NCBI GenBank assembly: GCA_028622995.1
Contig: JAJQJQ010000045.1
Coordinates: 1,736,001 to 1,800,000 of the forward strand
Direction of reading: 5' to 3'
DNA from: Panagrolaimus kolymaensis
Taxonomy: Eukaryota > Nematoda > Chromadorea > Rhabditida > Panagrolaimidae
Length of the DNA stretch: 64,000 nt
The position numbers and the translations under genes were made by a program. Shown piece after piece: positions 12,376 through 23,366 of the stretch. Position 1 is the first letter of the stretch, and every line of letters starts with the position of its first letter. The notes beneath the pieces are model-generated. The model saw only the letters and a list, made by a program, of their open reading frames with translations, had not been told where the DNA came from and did no database searches.

Positions 12376-14070
12376 ATGGGTAACGAAAATTCAAAACTAA
12401 CTAGTTTTTTTAAAAATTTTGCTGCTGAGTCCGGTGAAATAAATTGTTTAAATGATATAGTTGGACAACGTTATTCCATGTTTCAATCTCAAGATATTGA
12501 AAAAGGTCGATTTGATGTCACGTTTCAATTTGAAAATCAAGGAGATGAAGGAAATCAAGTTTGTTCAAAAAAATTTATTCTAGATATTATATGGAATTTA
12601 CTTTTAAGCATCTTCTACTTCATGCCCATAAATTTATCTTATGCCCAATTTCAAAGGTTTTCGATACAATGCTTTTTGGAGCTTGGGCTAGAAATGAACC
12701 AATCCCGATTTCAACAAGCAAGTATGATGATTTTAAAAAATTTTTGGAATTTTTTTATACTGGGAAGATGACTCTTACTTCCGAAAACATTTCAACCATG
12801 CTTGATTTTGCTGAATCATATGACGTAGAATGTTTGAAACGTTCATGTGAAACTTATTTAAAACGTATGGCAACAAAGCCTAAAAATGCTTTATTTTGTT
12901 TAACTTTGGGAAAACGATTTTCCATGGAAGGAATTATGAGAGAAGCTTCAAAAAATGTTACAATTACAATATGGAACTTCGCAATTTATTATGAACTAAG
13001 CGAAAATTGCGGCGATTGTGTTGTATTAAATGGATTAAGAACACGACTTATACATTTTGCCATTAATAACATTGAAAATCTCTCCATTTTGGAAGGCGTT
13101 GTTAACATTTCAAAAGAATTTTTAATTGAAGTAACAAAATCACTATGCTACTATTATTATGCTACAGTTGAAAAAGAATTTATATTTTTAACCGTACGTA
13201 TTCAAAATATATATAAAAAATCTTAATTAATGTTTAAGTTTTAGGCTTTAAAATGGACACAGTATCAGCTCTGCAATAATAATCAATTAGACCTTTCTTT
13301 GGAAAAAAATAAATTGGCTTTTCGAAATTTATTGAATAATTTTATAGTACCTATTAAACTTGAATCCTTGTCTATTAAATTTTTGTCTAAATCGTTGCGT
13401 AAGTCATAATTATAATTTATTGATTTTTATAGCGCTTTCATTTTTTCTAATTATTACTTCTTTAGTTCCAATTGGTAATTTATTCACTTGCGAAGAATTG
13501 AGTGAAATATTCGCTAAAGCATGTGAATTTAAATCATTTTCCTCTGACTTGGAGATTGATTTAATTAATAATATTTATCGTAGCGACGCCACTGAATTTA
13601 GATTATGTCTAAGAAAAATCAAATATGAAGATTTTAAAAAACTCGTTTCAAATGGAAAAATTAAGAAATTAAATTTCGATCAGGTTACTGTAGAAGGTGA
13701 AAACGGTGAAATTATACCAATTGAAAAAATTATTGAATGTCTTCCGAATCTTAAAGAATTTATATATATTTTTCGTGGAAATGAGAATGAACTTCATTTT
13801 ATTACAGAAAAAACGGCTGAAAATTTAATGAAGATTCCACATTTTGAAAATTTGGAAAAATTTTATATTAGAGATGTGCCTACTTATTTTAACCTTATGG
13901 AACTTTTGATGAAAGATAAGGTAAATTTTTTAATGTTTTTTTATTTGATTTCAAATATGTCAATAATAAACGGTTCCAATTTCATAATAATTTTGGTATT
14001 TGTTATTTACAAATTAAATGAACATATGTTTCAGAAATTTCAAAATATTCAAGTTTCACACAATTGGTGA
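12376..14070 (+). CDS. BTB-domain protein with leucine-rich C-terminal half
   Basis: Five exons (12376-12558, 12609-13193, 13245-13398, 13466-13920, 14035-14070) give 470 residues in one frame. The N-terminal third holds a BTB/POZ fold: GRFDVTFQFEN, then HAHKFILCPISKVFDTMLFG, then DFKKFLEFFYTGKMTL. BTB proteins usually serve as dimerising substrate adaptors for Cul3 ubiquitin ligases. The C-terminal half (CLPNLKEFIYIFRGNENE) resembles the leucine-rich part of the F-box genes in this window. The third intron has two possible acceptors; the one at 13465 was chosen because it joins FLSKSLLPIGNLF smoothly. Function is inferred from family only. Confidence 0.8.
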
Positions 14071-14605
14071 TAAAGAAGTTTAAATTACCAAATAATCAAA
14101 AGCATTACATTCGATTTTCTCCCGTCATTTATTTTTATCAAGCTTTCGTTATTTTTTATGCATTTATATTTATTTTTAAATTTTTCATACACATACCCTT
14201 TAAAATAAAATAAAGCAAAATGATGCTTTACAACAGTTTTTCCCACTTTTTTGAAAATGGTTTAAGTTTTTGCTCTATCTTTTCTATTACCATCTTTTAG
14301 CCATTACTTTTAAAGAATTTTATTTTATGTCAACCCAATCCAATGTATTTGTTTTTTTTGTTTTAAAATAAATATGTTTTGCTTATACGATAATAAATTT
14401 TTTATTGAGTAAACACGAAAACTTTATTACTTCATGATATTTCAGTTAGCCTTTTTTGTTTTGGTTTTTCAAAATAAAAATGTTTTTCTTTTTTAATGAC
14501 ACTTTAGAAGTGATGGAAGAAAAAAAACTCCTAGGTTGTGGGAAAGATAATAATAGTCTAATAGCTTGAAGTTTATAAATTTAGGTGTTGATTTGATTTG
14601 ATTGA
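14071..14605. other. Intergenic with duplicated trace
   Basis: No gene seen. The part at about 14450-14560 resembles 11290-11390 and 16050-16160 (AAAATG...TTTTCTTTTTTAATGA, then a GAAGAAAAAAA stretch), a third partial copy of the local duplication. Confidence 0.5.
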
Positions 14606-14998
14606 GTAAATGTAAGACGCTCACATCAATTAAATTTTGGTGAAAATCTAATCCATGATGTGACCACAATTATTTCATCTGAAACCCTTAAACATATTCT
14701 CAAACCCGAAAATGATTCAATAATCATTGGTGAACAACATTCGGCTCCATGGTATATGATGGGAGAAGTGGTAATTGTTTTGGTTCTAATTATCATTATT
14801 ATCCTCATATTTGTTGCTGCATGTTTTTTTCGATATCGAGGATGTGGATGTTGTTATTGTTGTTATTCAAATAAACAAAATGTTGGAAGTAAAACTTTTA
14901 ATGGTAATGGATATCATGTAACTGTGCCATCAATCCCTGTAAGTGGTGGCCAAGAAAAAATAATGCATTTTCCTGAAACCCAAAAATTAACTCAGTAA
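14606..14998 (+). CDS. Single-pass membrane protein, 5' exons missing or unresolved
   Basis: An open frame with no in-frame ATG near its left end encodes about 130 residues, so it is probably a final exon. It has an extracellular-like stretch (ETLKHILKPENDS), a strong transmembrane helix (VVIVLVLIIIIILIFVAACF), and a run of cysteines (CGCCYCCY) just inside the membrane that could be palmitoylated. A short tail ends QKLTQ. Its 3' end is duplicated at 8944-9081. No family recognised. The upstream exon could not be placed, so the gene may be a truncated duplicate itself. Confidence 0.55.
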   Translation, partial: VNVRRSHQLNFGENLIHDVTTIISSETLKHILKPENDSIIIGEQHSAPWYMMGEVVIVLVLIIIIILIFVAACFFRYRGCGCCYCCYSNKQNVGSKTFNGNGYHVTVPSIPVSGGQEKIMHFPETQKLTQ

Positions 14999-15065
14999 TC
15001 AATACAAAAATATTGTATTTGCAATATATTGTATATTTTTTTGCTCTCTTTTCTTCTATCTGTTT

Positions 15066-16626
15066 TATTTTTCAATAAAATACAGCCAAAGCTATGCTTC
15101 TTGTCGTTTTGAATCTTAAATTTTTACACATATCGAAATAATCCAAGAAAAAAGAAAGAAACTTTTGTTTTGTTTTACACTATTTTTTCTTTTTTTTAAA
15201 TGTTAGCGTTTTTATCGTGTATGGACTGGATGTATCATGAAATTGCCAATATAATTAGCGAAGATGCGCTTTATTTAATTTTTTAGTTATTTCAAGTGAG
15301 AATAAATTTCAGTATAAAAGCAGAAAAGTTATGCAAGTATTTTTCAATATTTTTTTTTTAAATTTTTTGTCTTTAATCTGATTAGCTTTAGTAAAAATTA
15401 AAGAAAAATCAAGAATGAAATATTCAAAACAAAAAAAGTATAAAAGCAAAAAATTGTGAAAACGATGAGAACGAAAAAATCAATGGAATGGTTTTTTGAA
15501 ATAATGATTTTTCTATTATTTTTTTTCAGTGACGCATTTTTTAATTTATTAAAAAAGCTTGAAAAAAAAAATAAACATTTTGGTTTAACGCTTTTTTAAT
15601 TCTTTGTTGATAACAAATGCTGCTTGTTTGTGTTGGTCAAGGGATAAAAACGTTATTAACTTTAAGTTAATTTTCTAGATTAAGTTTATTTAGAAATTCC
15701 TTTAAACTTCTTTTTTTTTCACTGATAAAGATTTTCTTTTCAATAAATTTAGTAATTATTTATAAAACTTAAGAAAAAAAGAGATATTAAAATATTCAAA
15801 AAAGAAATGAAAAGAATAAAACTATATTTTTTGTGCGAAAAGCAAGGTTGTAAAATTTTTAGATTTAGAAAAGCGTTTTTTTTCGTTTTGCTAGAAATAA
15901 AAGAAGCAAAGCAAAAATCGATCGCGAAACACGATAAAAAATAAACAACACCTTTGCTCTTTTTTTGTTTTGAAATTTATCCTTTTTTTCTCTTCGTTTT
16001 TTTCATTTTTCCATTTTCAAAAGCCTTTTTTGTCTAAGGTTTTGGTTTGAATATTTTAGTTAGACTTTTTTGTTTGTTTTTTTTAAATAAAAATGATTTT
16101 CTTTTTTAATGAAGCTTTAGAAAAGTGATGGAAGAAAAAAAAAGACTTGTAGGATATTGGAACGATATCGATGATGTTAGTTGGCGTGTTTATTTTGATG
16201 AACCATATGAATGAATCAATGACATCGGAAATTTTTGAAAGGAAAACCATATGTAATCGCCAAAAAAATAAAAATATGTGTAATAAAAATTGACTAATTT
16301 TTGATTCGTAAATTTTTTAAAACATTTTAATAATAAAACAAAAATAAATGAATATACTCTCTCTTGAAGAAAAAAACTTTTTCATTGAAGCAAAAAATGG
16401 TGAAAAGTTATTATTAATGTATTTTTTATTTATGTTTTTAAACATGTTTTCCTACTTTAACTAAAAAATAACCTTGATTTTTTTCTTTGTGCAAGAGGCA
16501 AGGATCCTGCACAGTTGAAAGTTAAAAGATGGTGAACTGAAGAATTAAAGAAAAAAATTGTTTTTATACATCGATCGTTAGTTTATTTTTATTTATTTTT
16601 TCTAACATTTTTTGTTATCGATTTTA
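15066..16626. repeat. Segmental duplication, copy 2
   Basis: This matches about 10338-12025 in order and orientation. The gene tail ending at 14998 matches 9081, so only about 70 bp separate the two matched parts here, against 1.25 kb containing the lectin gene in copy 1. No intact coding region seen; the remnant at about 16131-16230 has in-frame stops. Confidence 0.8.
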
Positions 16627-16670
16627 AACATTGTTTTTTTTTCGAAACAAAAAATATTTAAAACAAGAAG

Positions 16671-17536
16671 ATGAAAAATATATTTTTATTTGTCGCTTTT
16701 GTTGTTATACTTTTGTTATCTTTTATCGGTGCCAATAAATTAATTAATGGAGTAAGTTTGATTCCAAAAAAACTTTAATTACTTTTTAAAAACGCTATGT
16801 TTCAGTCTTTAACTTTAGCAGAAATAACATCCAAAGCAAAATATGGAATAGAATTATATTCAAAAGAAAATAATTCCAAGGATTTAGAATTAAGATATTT
16901 TGATGAAATTTTTGATTTGAAAATAGAAAATCCACCAAATGTAAGTCACAGCAAAGTTTTTTTAGAAACAACCAAAGTTAAAAAAACAATAAAAAAATCT
17001 CTGATTTTTGGATTCTTTGTTTCAGCTGAGTTTTCGAAATAAAAAAAGTTGGGCTATAATTTTAGGACGAATTTGTTGTAACTCAATTTTGTTTTGGTTT
17101 AATTATTTCTGTATTTCTTCAAACTAAATCTACCAACCATGAAATTTACCAATGCGATTCAAAAAAATTTGTGACAAATCCAATTTTATTAAAATGCCAA
17201 AAAATTTATGATGAAACTAATTTTGCAAAAAATTGCACAGAAAAACAAAAATTAGGAATTCATAAAATTATTAAAAATTCAAATAGTTTGGGCGAGCCAG
17301 AAACGAAGGATGGAATAAATTTTTTTATGATTTCTATTTTTATTGTGGTTATTCATATTGTGGTTGGATATATTTTTTATCGAATTATCCAAATTATTCA
17401 TGATAGAAGAGAATTTGCTCGATTTGAACGAGAACAACTTCGAGCAACTTTTAGCGCAGATGAAAATCCTATTTATTTTCAAGCTCAAGAAGCTTTTAGG
17501 CAAGCTAATGAAGCTTCAATAAATGATCGCCATTAA
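16671..17536 (+). CDS. Type I membrane protein, uncharacterised
   Basis: Exons 16671-16751, 16806-16940 and 17066-17536 join in phase 0 to 228 residues. The protein starts with a signal peptide (about 1-21) and has an extracellular region with four or more cysteines in the last exon. One transmembrane segment follows (FFMISIFIVVIHIVVGYIFY), then a charged cytoplasmic tail (HDRREFARFEREQLRATF) that may be helical. No known domain is visible. The first exon begins immediately after the end of duplication copy 2. Confidence 0.7.
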
Positions 17537-17639
17537 ATCAATAAATTTCAGTCAGTTGAATATTGTAAATTAATTTTTTTTAATGAAAATTTGTATTTGT
17601 CATTTTTATTTTATCGAAATTTATTAATTTGCTTTTTAT

Positions 17640-17901
17640 TTAAAGGGAGTGTCTCAGCAAACGAGAAAACTTTTACTACAGCGGGTGTTCCTAGCCCGAA
17701 AGTTCATTGTCTCAAAAGCTTACAAAGTGCTACGAATTTTTGTAGCTTTTTGTAGCATTTTGAGAAAAAAAAACAAAGTGCTACAAAAAGCTACAAAAAA
17801 TTTGAAGCTCTTTGTAAGCTTTTGAGACAATGAAAAAAAACTTTCGGGCTAGGAACACCCGCTGTAAGGAGTTTTCTCGTTTGCTGAGACACTCCCTTTA
17901 A
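17640..17901. mobile_element. TTAA-flanked foldback MITE, copy A
   Basis: The element (17644-17897, 254 bp) folds back over almost its full length. Terminal inverted repeats are AGGGAGTGTCTCAGCAAACG and complement, flanked by TTAA on both sides (17640-17643, 17898-17901). TTAA target duplication is the hallmark of piggyBac-type insertion; the AGGG terminus differs from the classical piggyBac ends, so the superfamily is uncertain. Internally it shares CCTAGCnCGAAAGTTC with the element at 47060-47297. Confidence 0.8.
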
Positions 17902-17970
17902 ACAAAATTTAAAAAAAGACAGGAGAAAAGTAATCAAAAGTTTAAAAAACAAAAAAAGTGGTTCAAAGAT

Positions 17971-19000
17971 TTATTGATTTGTTGCTGGTTGTTGCCAATT
18001 CCCTGGCACCTGGGTTTGATTTGTAGAAGCAGTAGGAGCTTCAGTATCATCGAGGAAGCCATTCTGAAAAATAAACATGTAAATTTTTTTTCTCAAACAA
18101 TTGCTTTTTATATTTTTGTGGTAAGATCGAAATTTATTCTATCACCAAAAAACGAATTATTTAAATTTAGAGTTGGAAAAAATTTAAATTTTCGATATTA
18201 TTTTTTTAAATATTCTTTTCAAAACCCAAAATTATTTTTTATCATAGATTTTTTTCTGCTTTAAAAAAAGTCCCTAAATTTTCTATTTTGTTTTATTTAA
18301 AATTTACTCACAAAATTAAGCATTAAACCACATTCATCAAGTTCATATTGAAAAAAAGCAATACCAAATCGATGATCGCCTCGATAAGGTTCAGGAGTTT
18401 TATTGAATTCCTTGGATTGTCCGCCGCTTGAAACATGACTGGTATTCATTTTAAAATCATATAAATTTGGTCCATTCAAAGGTAGATTTTGAAATGTAAC
18501 AATTTGGCTGAGTTTATTATTTTCAATAAAAAGAATTGTGAGTTTAAGAGAATTTTCTGGAACCTTCGATGGAATAACATGAATTGCTTCAGTTCCAGAT
18601 GAAATTAAAATGGATCCAAATTCTGCATGTAGCTTGATTCGATTGAAACATGAATTTAATCGCATGGCTTTGACGCTCAAATCCAATGGAAGTGGAGATT
18701 TGATGATTGTATATTTGGGTGAACTTCCTTGAAAAAGGAATTCAAGGAAAATGGTTCTAAAATTTTTTTTGAGCTTTAGATAATTCCAAAATTAATTTTT
18801 GTTTTCAATGTCCATTTTTTTGGGAAAGTTTAAGAAAAAAAATTATGACACAGAATCTCAGAACGAAAAGTTTGTAATTTTTTTAAATTTTTCGGGTTTA
18901 AATATTTATGATTAAGAAAAAAAATATATTACCCTTTTCCATGAATAACAGTAACAAAGAATACAAATAAAACAACAGAAGCAAAATTTAGAAAATGCAT
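17971..19000 (-). CDS. Secreted protein, uncharacterised
   Basis: Three exons, 19000-18933, 18756-18312 and 18063-17971, give 201 residues in frame. The first exon encodes a signal peptide (MHFLNFASVVLFVFFVTVIHG). The mature part looks like a compact beta-rich domain with cysteines in LNSCFNRIKL and ELDECGLML. The tail is rich in Gln, Thr and Pro (TASTNQTQVPGNWQQPAT). No family recognised. It is convergent with the membrane-protein gene ending at 17536, with the TTAA foldback element between them. Confidence 0.7.
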
Positions 19001-19639
19001 TCTCCAAAAAAAGATACTTTTCTGTTCTTTGATTTTCTTTGATTTTTTCTTGTCTTTTATAAAAAAATTTTTATTTTGAAAATAGAGTCAAAGAGAAATG
19101 ATGATTACATTTCCTTTTTTTGAGCATTGCTTGATAGCATTTTCAAATGGCTGATAAATAACAATTTTTATGAATCATTCTTAAGAGAAATAAAAAAGAA
19201 AAAACTTTTGGAGGCCAAAATAAAAAAAAATTGACTCATTTTTTTGGATTCTCACATCAAAAATCGAGAAAACAAAGCAAGAAAAATAACTTTCGCATTT
19301 CACTGAAATCTAAAAACTTAAAAGTTTTTCAATTTGTCTTTTATAGAAAAAATTTGAATAATACGAATTAAAAAATATCTGAGTTTAAACTTTAAAAACA
19401 ACCAAGAAAAAATTTTTTCTCCTTATTGTTTGTGGCCTAAAAAAATGTGCAAACCCTTTTTTAAAGAGTCGTTTATTAGAAATCAATTGCCAAGAACAAA
19501 GAAAACAGTTTTTTGCTCTAAAAGCTTTATTGATTTAACAACAACTTATTCCCGCCAAAAAAACTTTTTTCAAAACATACGAAAAAAAGTTGTTATTTTA
19601 TTGCCAAAAAACGAAGAAGACTTTTAAATTTGAAAAAAA
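19001..19639. other. Intergenic, divergent
   Basis: No supported gene. A 65-codon open frame at 19430-19627 lacks an ATG near its start and any domain, and was not accepted. The region separates divergent genes. Confidence 0.45.
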
Positions 19640-20868
19640 ATGTTTGATTTAATTTGTTTTTTACTTAGTTTAATTTCAATTGCTTGCTACAGTATTTTAT
19701 TGAAACCTCCTTTATTTTTATCTTTGCCACCATCATTTGTTTATTTTATTGCGAAAAAATCTGAAACGAATTTAAAATTTAAACTTTTTCAATGTTCCAA
19801 ATCTATGGAAAAACTTCTTCGTCGAATTGGTGGATGTCGAGTGGATAGTCTTGAAATCACTACAATAGAATCACCAAAAATTTATTTTTGGGAAAATTTT
19901 TTGTATGCTCATTTAAATTCGCAATGTTTCCATAATAATGATAATCAAATTTTTGTTAAACAAAAAATAAGATTTTTGGAATTAAATTTTGAAAGTTTGT
20001 CGTCTTTATTTTACTCAAAAATAAAATCTTTTGATATTGAATTAATTAACTTTGGTTATTGCAAAATAAATAAAGAAATTTTCGAATATTTTATGTTTCC
20101 ATCTTTGAAAGCTGTTTTTATCGTTGAATGTGATATTATTGATTTCGATAGTATTTTTACGGTATTATCAAAACTTCCTAATCTATTGATTCTTTTGTAA
20201 GTTTTTTATTCCTTTCACAGGCGGCTTAAAATAAGTAAATGATTAAAAATTATATAAAACTTTGTGTATAATAAATACAACCATAATTGTAATTAATTTT
20301 CTTGATCTAATATGCCCTTATAATAGTTAATGTCATTCAATGAAAATGGCGATTTTTGTATAATTATTACAGTAAAAATAATTTCATTGAATCCAAAAAG
20401 CATATTCTAAATTCTAATTTTTTTTAAAACTAAACTTGGCATATTATTTGTTTTTTGTTTTTTTTGTGTTGAAAATTTTTTGTTTGTGTTATTTTTTCAA
20501 AATTAAAAAAGATTTTTTTTAGAATTCATTGGCAGCCAAACGTAACATCCATGGAAACTTTAATCAATATTCAAAAAACTAAAAAACTTCGAGAGTGCGC
20601 TATTTTAAACATTAATGAAATTATTTGCCCAAAGTTGATCGCAATTTTTGCACATTCCCACATTAAAAATGAAGGAGTTCTCCGCCTAATCTTTTCAGTT
20701 TCAATACCACATAATTATAAGGCAGTAGTTGAGAATCATTTAAAACTTTTTAGCAAAAAACTTTTATATATTTTTTTATACACAAATGAAACTGCTCCAA
20801 TGCGTGATATTTTTGACCATTATTACTTTATCGAAGAATCTAATAGTTTTGAGAAATGGACTTATTAG
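19640..20868 (+). CDS. F-box/leucine-rich-type protein without clear F-box
   Basis: Exons 19640-20196 and 20523-20868 join to 300 residues. The architecture follows the F-box/LRR genes nearby: hydrophobic repeats (FLELNFESLSSLFYSKIKSF, FPSLKAVFIVECDIIDFDSI, LPNLLIL) and a C-terminal domain like the others. The N-terminus (MFDLICFLLSLISIACYSILL) is hydrophobic and lacks the usual FSLPIDVI motif, so the F-box is degenerate or lost; the segment LFLSLPPSFVYFIAKKSE may be its remnant. If an F-box remains it would bind Skp1 in an SCF ligase. A small open frame (20856-21139) overlaps its last codons. Confidence 0.65.
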
Positions 20869-21139
20869 AAGCAAAGGTTAGCTTTTGGGAAATTTTCATA
20901 TTTTTTGGCTTTCAAGGTTGCTTATTTATTGTATTACCTTGTTATTACACTTAAAATGCTTTATTCCTCGTTTTCTCTTCCTTTCTTTGTTTCAGGCTGC
21001 TGTAAAACGGAGATGGACCAATAACAACAATGATATTTATTTCAACGATTTCATGGATGGTTACAACGACAACATTACAATCCGACGCAATGGGACTAGT
21101 ACAACCGAGAGGAATCTAATAAATCGTTCGATAATGTGA
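20856..21139 (+). CDS. Possible two-exon small ORF, 54 residues
   Basis: ATG at 20856 gives exon 20856-20876, which splices over a GT-AG intron to 20996-21139, ending TGA. The product begins MDLLEAKAAVKRRW and is rich in Asn and Arg. Codon use in the second exon is richer in C/G-ending codons than neighbouring genes. It overlaps the preceding gene in another frame, and its last exon overlaps a 39-bp inverted repeat, so it may be an artefact of repeat DNA. Low confidence. Confidence 0.25.
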
Positions 21140-21227
21140 AGTCATTTTTAGTTGGGTTTTGCACCAAGAATTTCGTCTCGTTCGACTTGATTCCTTTCGA
21201 TTGTACCAATCCATTGCGTCGGATTGG
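21078..21227. repeat. Inverted repeat, 39-bp arms
   Basis: The left arm (21078-21116, CAATCCGACGCAATGG...) pairs with the right arm (21189-21227, ...CCATTGCGTCGGATTG) with few mismatches, leaving a loop of about 72 nt. The arms are GC-richer than the surroundings. It could be a hairpin RNA, a foldback element core or an inverted duplication of an exon. Confidence 0.7.
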
Positions 21228-22526
21228 AAGATCGGTTTTTAGATAGATAAAGAAACTTTCAACTCAACAACCAATGCAAGATCAAAGAAATCAAATGAAC
21301 AAACCAGAAAGTTATGTGTTAGTGAAATTATAATGTTAGAAAAGTTGGAAGAAAGTAATGAAAAGTAAAAAAAAAGTGTTGTATGCAACAACATACAGAG
21401 AAATGTTGATGTTCTTGATGACTACCTAAAACTTTGTAATCATACGATGTAAACATCGAAAATATTTGAAATGTAAAAAGCTGAGTAATGAACACTTTCA
21501 AACCCTTGGAAACTCGGGTAATATAAATTTTGGACCATCTTGCCGTAGGCTTGATTTCATATTCTTTTTTCGTTACATATTTATGATCATTGAAGTGATG
21601 ATATCGTGAGCTGCTGGATGATTGAAACTTCTTGCAGTAACTAGTAAAAAAGGATCCAATGAGTATCGACGAATATGTAAAACTATGCAATATGTGAAAA
21701 ATTTGATAAGCAACGTTATGATTCATCGCCTTTTTTGTTAACAAAAATGCATACACCAAGTCCAACTGAAAAACCTTGATTTGATATTTTTGAACAAAAG
21801 TTGTTTGATTCATCCAACAGCAAACATTCAAATTAATGATTTTTGTGTGTGTGTGTTTTTTCAAGCAAATTTTATTCTTCATTTTTTTGATGGTTGTAAG
21901 CTAAAAATGCACTTTGCCAGGGATAGGCAAAAAGAAGCAAAAATTGCTTTTTGAAAGAAAAAAGTTGCATTTTCTTTTTTTTGTTGTGCTTTTTAAAAGT
22001 GAGAAAGTTCTTTTTTTAACTATTTTTTCCTTTTTTATGAGATTTAAAAATTTAATCCAAAAATAAAGAATGTGTTTACTTCTATTAAAAATTTTATAAA
22101 AATTATTTCTTAAAAGAAAAAAGTTATATTTCGTGCAACAACAAAAAAAGAAACAAAGTCCGGTTAAAAATTGAGTATGAATGTCTTTATTTTCAATGTT
22201 ACCATTATTATCACCTTCAATATTAACGGTATCTCCAGCAAATGGATTTACATTAACAACATCGTCGTTATTATCTCAAACAATATTTTTTCCACAAATT
22301 GAAACGTTGGTATCCTTTTCATCAGAGTCAGACACAGTAACTTTGTTAATATATTTCTAGAAAAAAAAGATAGCTTTATTATGAGATTCGACTCGATTGA
22401 GCGTACAGAAACTTCAAACTTAAAATTAAGTTACTTTAAACTCATACCTCAAAACAATTATATACAATTTTATTTAAATTATTATTTTATGCAATTTCCA
22501 AATGGCGTCATTCAAAAATAATAGAT
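21228..22526. other. No convincing gene
   Basis: A 184-codon minus-strand open frame (21328-21882) was rejected (see rejected list). A 59-codon ORF at 22181-22360 (ATG, Ser/Thr/Leu-rich, stop TAG) is open but has no domain or splice partner. Confidence 0.4.
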
Positions 22527-22862
22527 ATGGAAGATAAAAATCCATTATTATTTATGTCAGTGACAACAGGCATGAGGCGAGATAAAGTTATTAACATGTT
22601 AAAAACAAATGGACATGAATTAATTAATCATTATGATCTTTATGCAACCATGGTAGAAATTACAAAAGTAAGGATCTTGATTATTTTTTTGTATGTAAAA
22701 AAACATCCCTTTCCAAAAAAACGTGAAATTGGTTGTTTGGTTGCATTAAATTTAATGACCAATAAAATGATTGAAAATTTGAGAGAATTTGATGTAACTT
22801 TTGTTTGCAGTCATTTATTTTTAAATACTGAAACGAAATTAGAAATATGTAATCGAATATGA
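22527..22862 (+). pseudogene. DUF229 (sulfatase-like) gene fragment
   Basis: Residues 1-47 (MEDKNPLLFMSVTTGMRR..., then HELINHYDLYATMVEITK) match the C-terminal segment of nematode DUF229 proteins, which belong to the alkaline phosphatase/sulfatase-like fold. Those proteins normally have 500-700 residues. Here only this exon-sized piece is recognisable, ending at a possible donor at 22668, with no catalytic part upstream and no matching exon downstream. It is likely a gene relic. Confidence 0.6.
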
Positions 22863-23366
22863 AGAAAAAATGTTTACAGATAGTGGTATTTTTTCCTTTT
22901 CAATTTTTTTCCTGATTGAAAGGCGTGAAATTTTATTTATGAGACATTCTTTTAAAAACACTTCGCAACATTTATTTTTTCCTTTGTACTTTTACACCAT
23001 CAAATTTATTTATTTTTTGATTACAAATAAAAAAAAATGCATACACAACAAAGAGTACCTGAATCTTTTTTTTACCTACATTGAACTTTGATCATTTTGT
23101 GGTTCCTGACCGACACAGAACCTACATACATGTATTTATTTTTAAAGGCGCTTTTGTCATTTTTTTTCCTTTCACTTTTTTTCTAACAATCAAAAGAAAA
23201 ATCACAACAAAATATACAGAAAAGAAAAAACTACATTTAATGTAGCACCCAAACAAAATAAAAAATTTTCCTATATATTTACCCAACTTTTTTTTATTCT
23301 CTTCACTTCGATTCAATTTTCTATTTTTTCTTCCTTATTTTCATATTATTTTTTTGTTTGAAAAAA
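22863..23366. other. Intergenic, upstream of DHRS1
   Basis: AT-rich with long T runs. The short frames at 22870-23091 and 23122-23316 have composition typical of poly-T DNA and no ATG-plus-domain support. It presumably contains the DHRS1 promoter. Confidence 0.45.

Noticed and set aside
18000..18264. 96-codon plus-strand frame
   Set aside because: It is antisense to the last exon and intron of the secreted-protein gene at 17971-19000.
21328..21882. 184-codon minus-strand open frame
   Set aside because: Composition is dominated by Phe, His and Lys from T/A runs, there is no domain, signal or splice logic, and it looks like chance openness in 3'-flank DNA.
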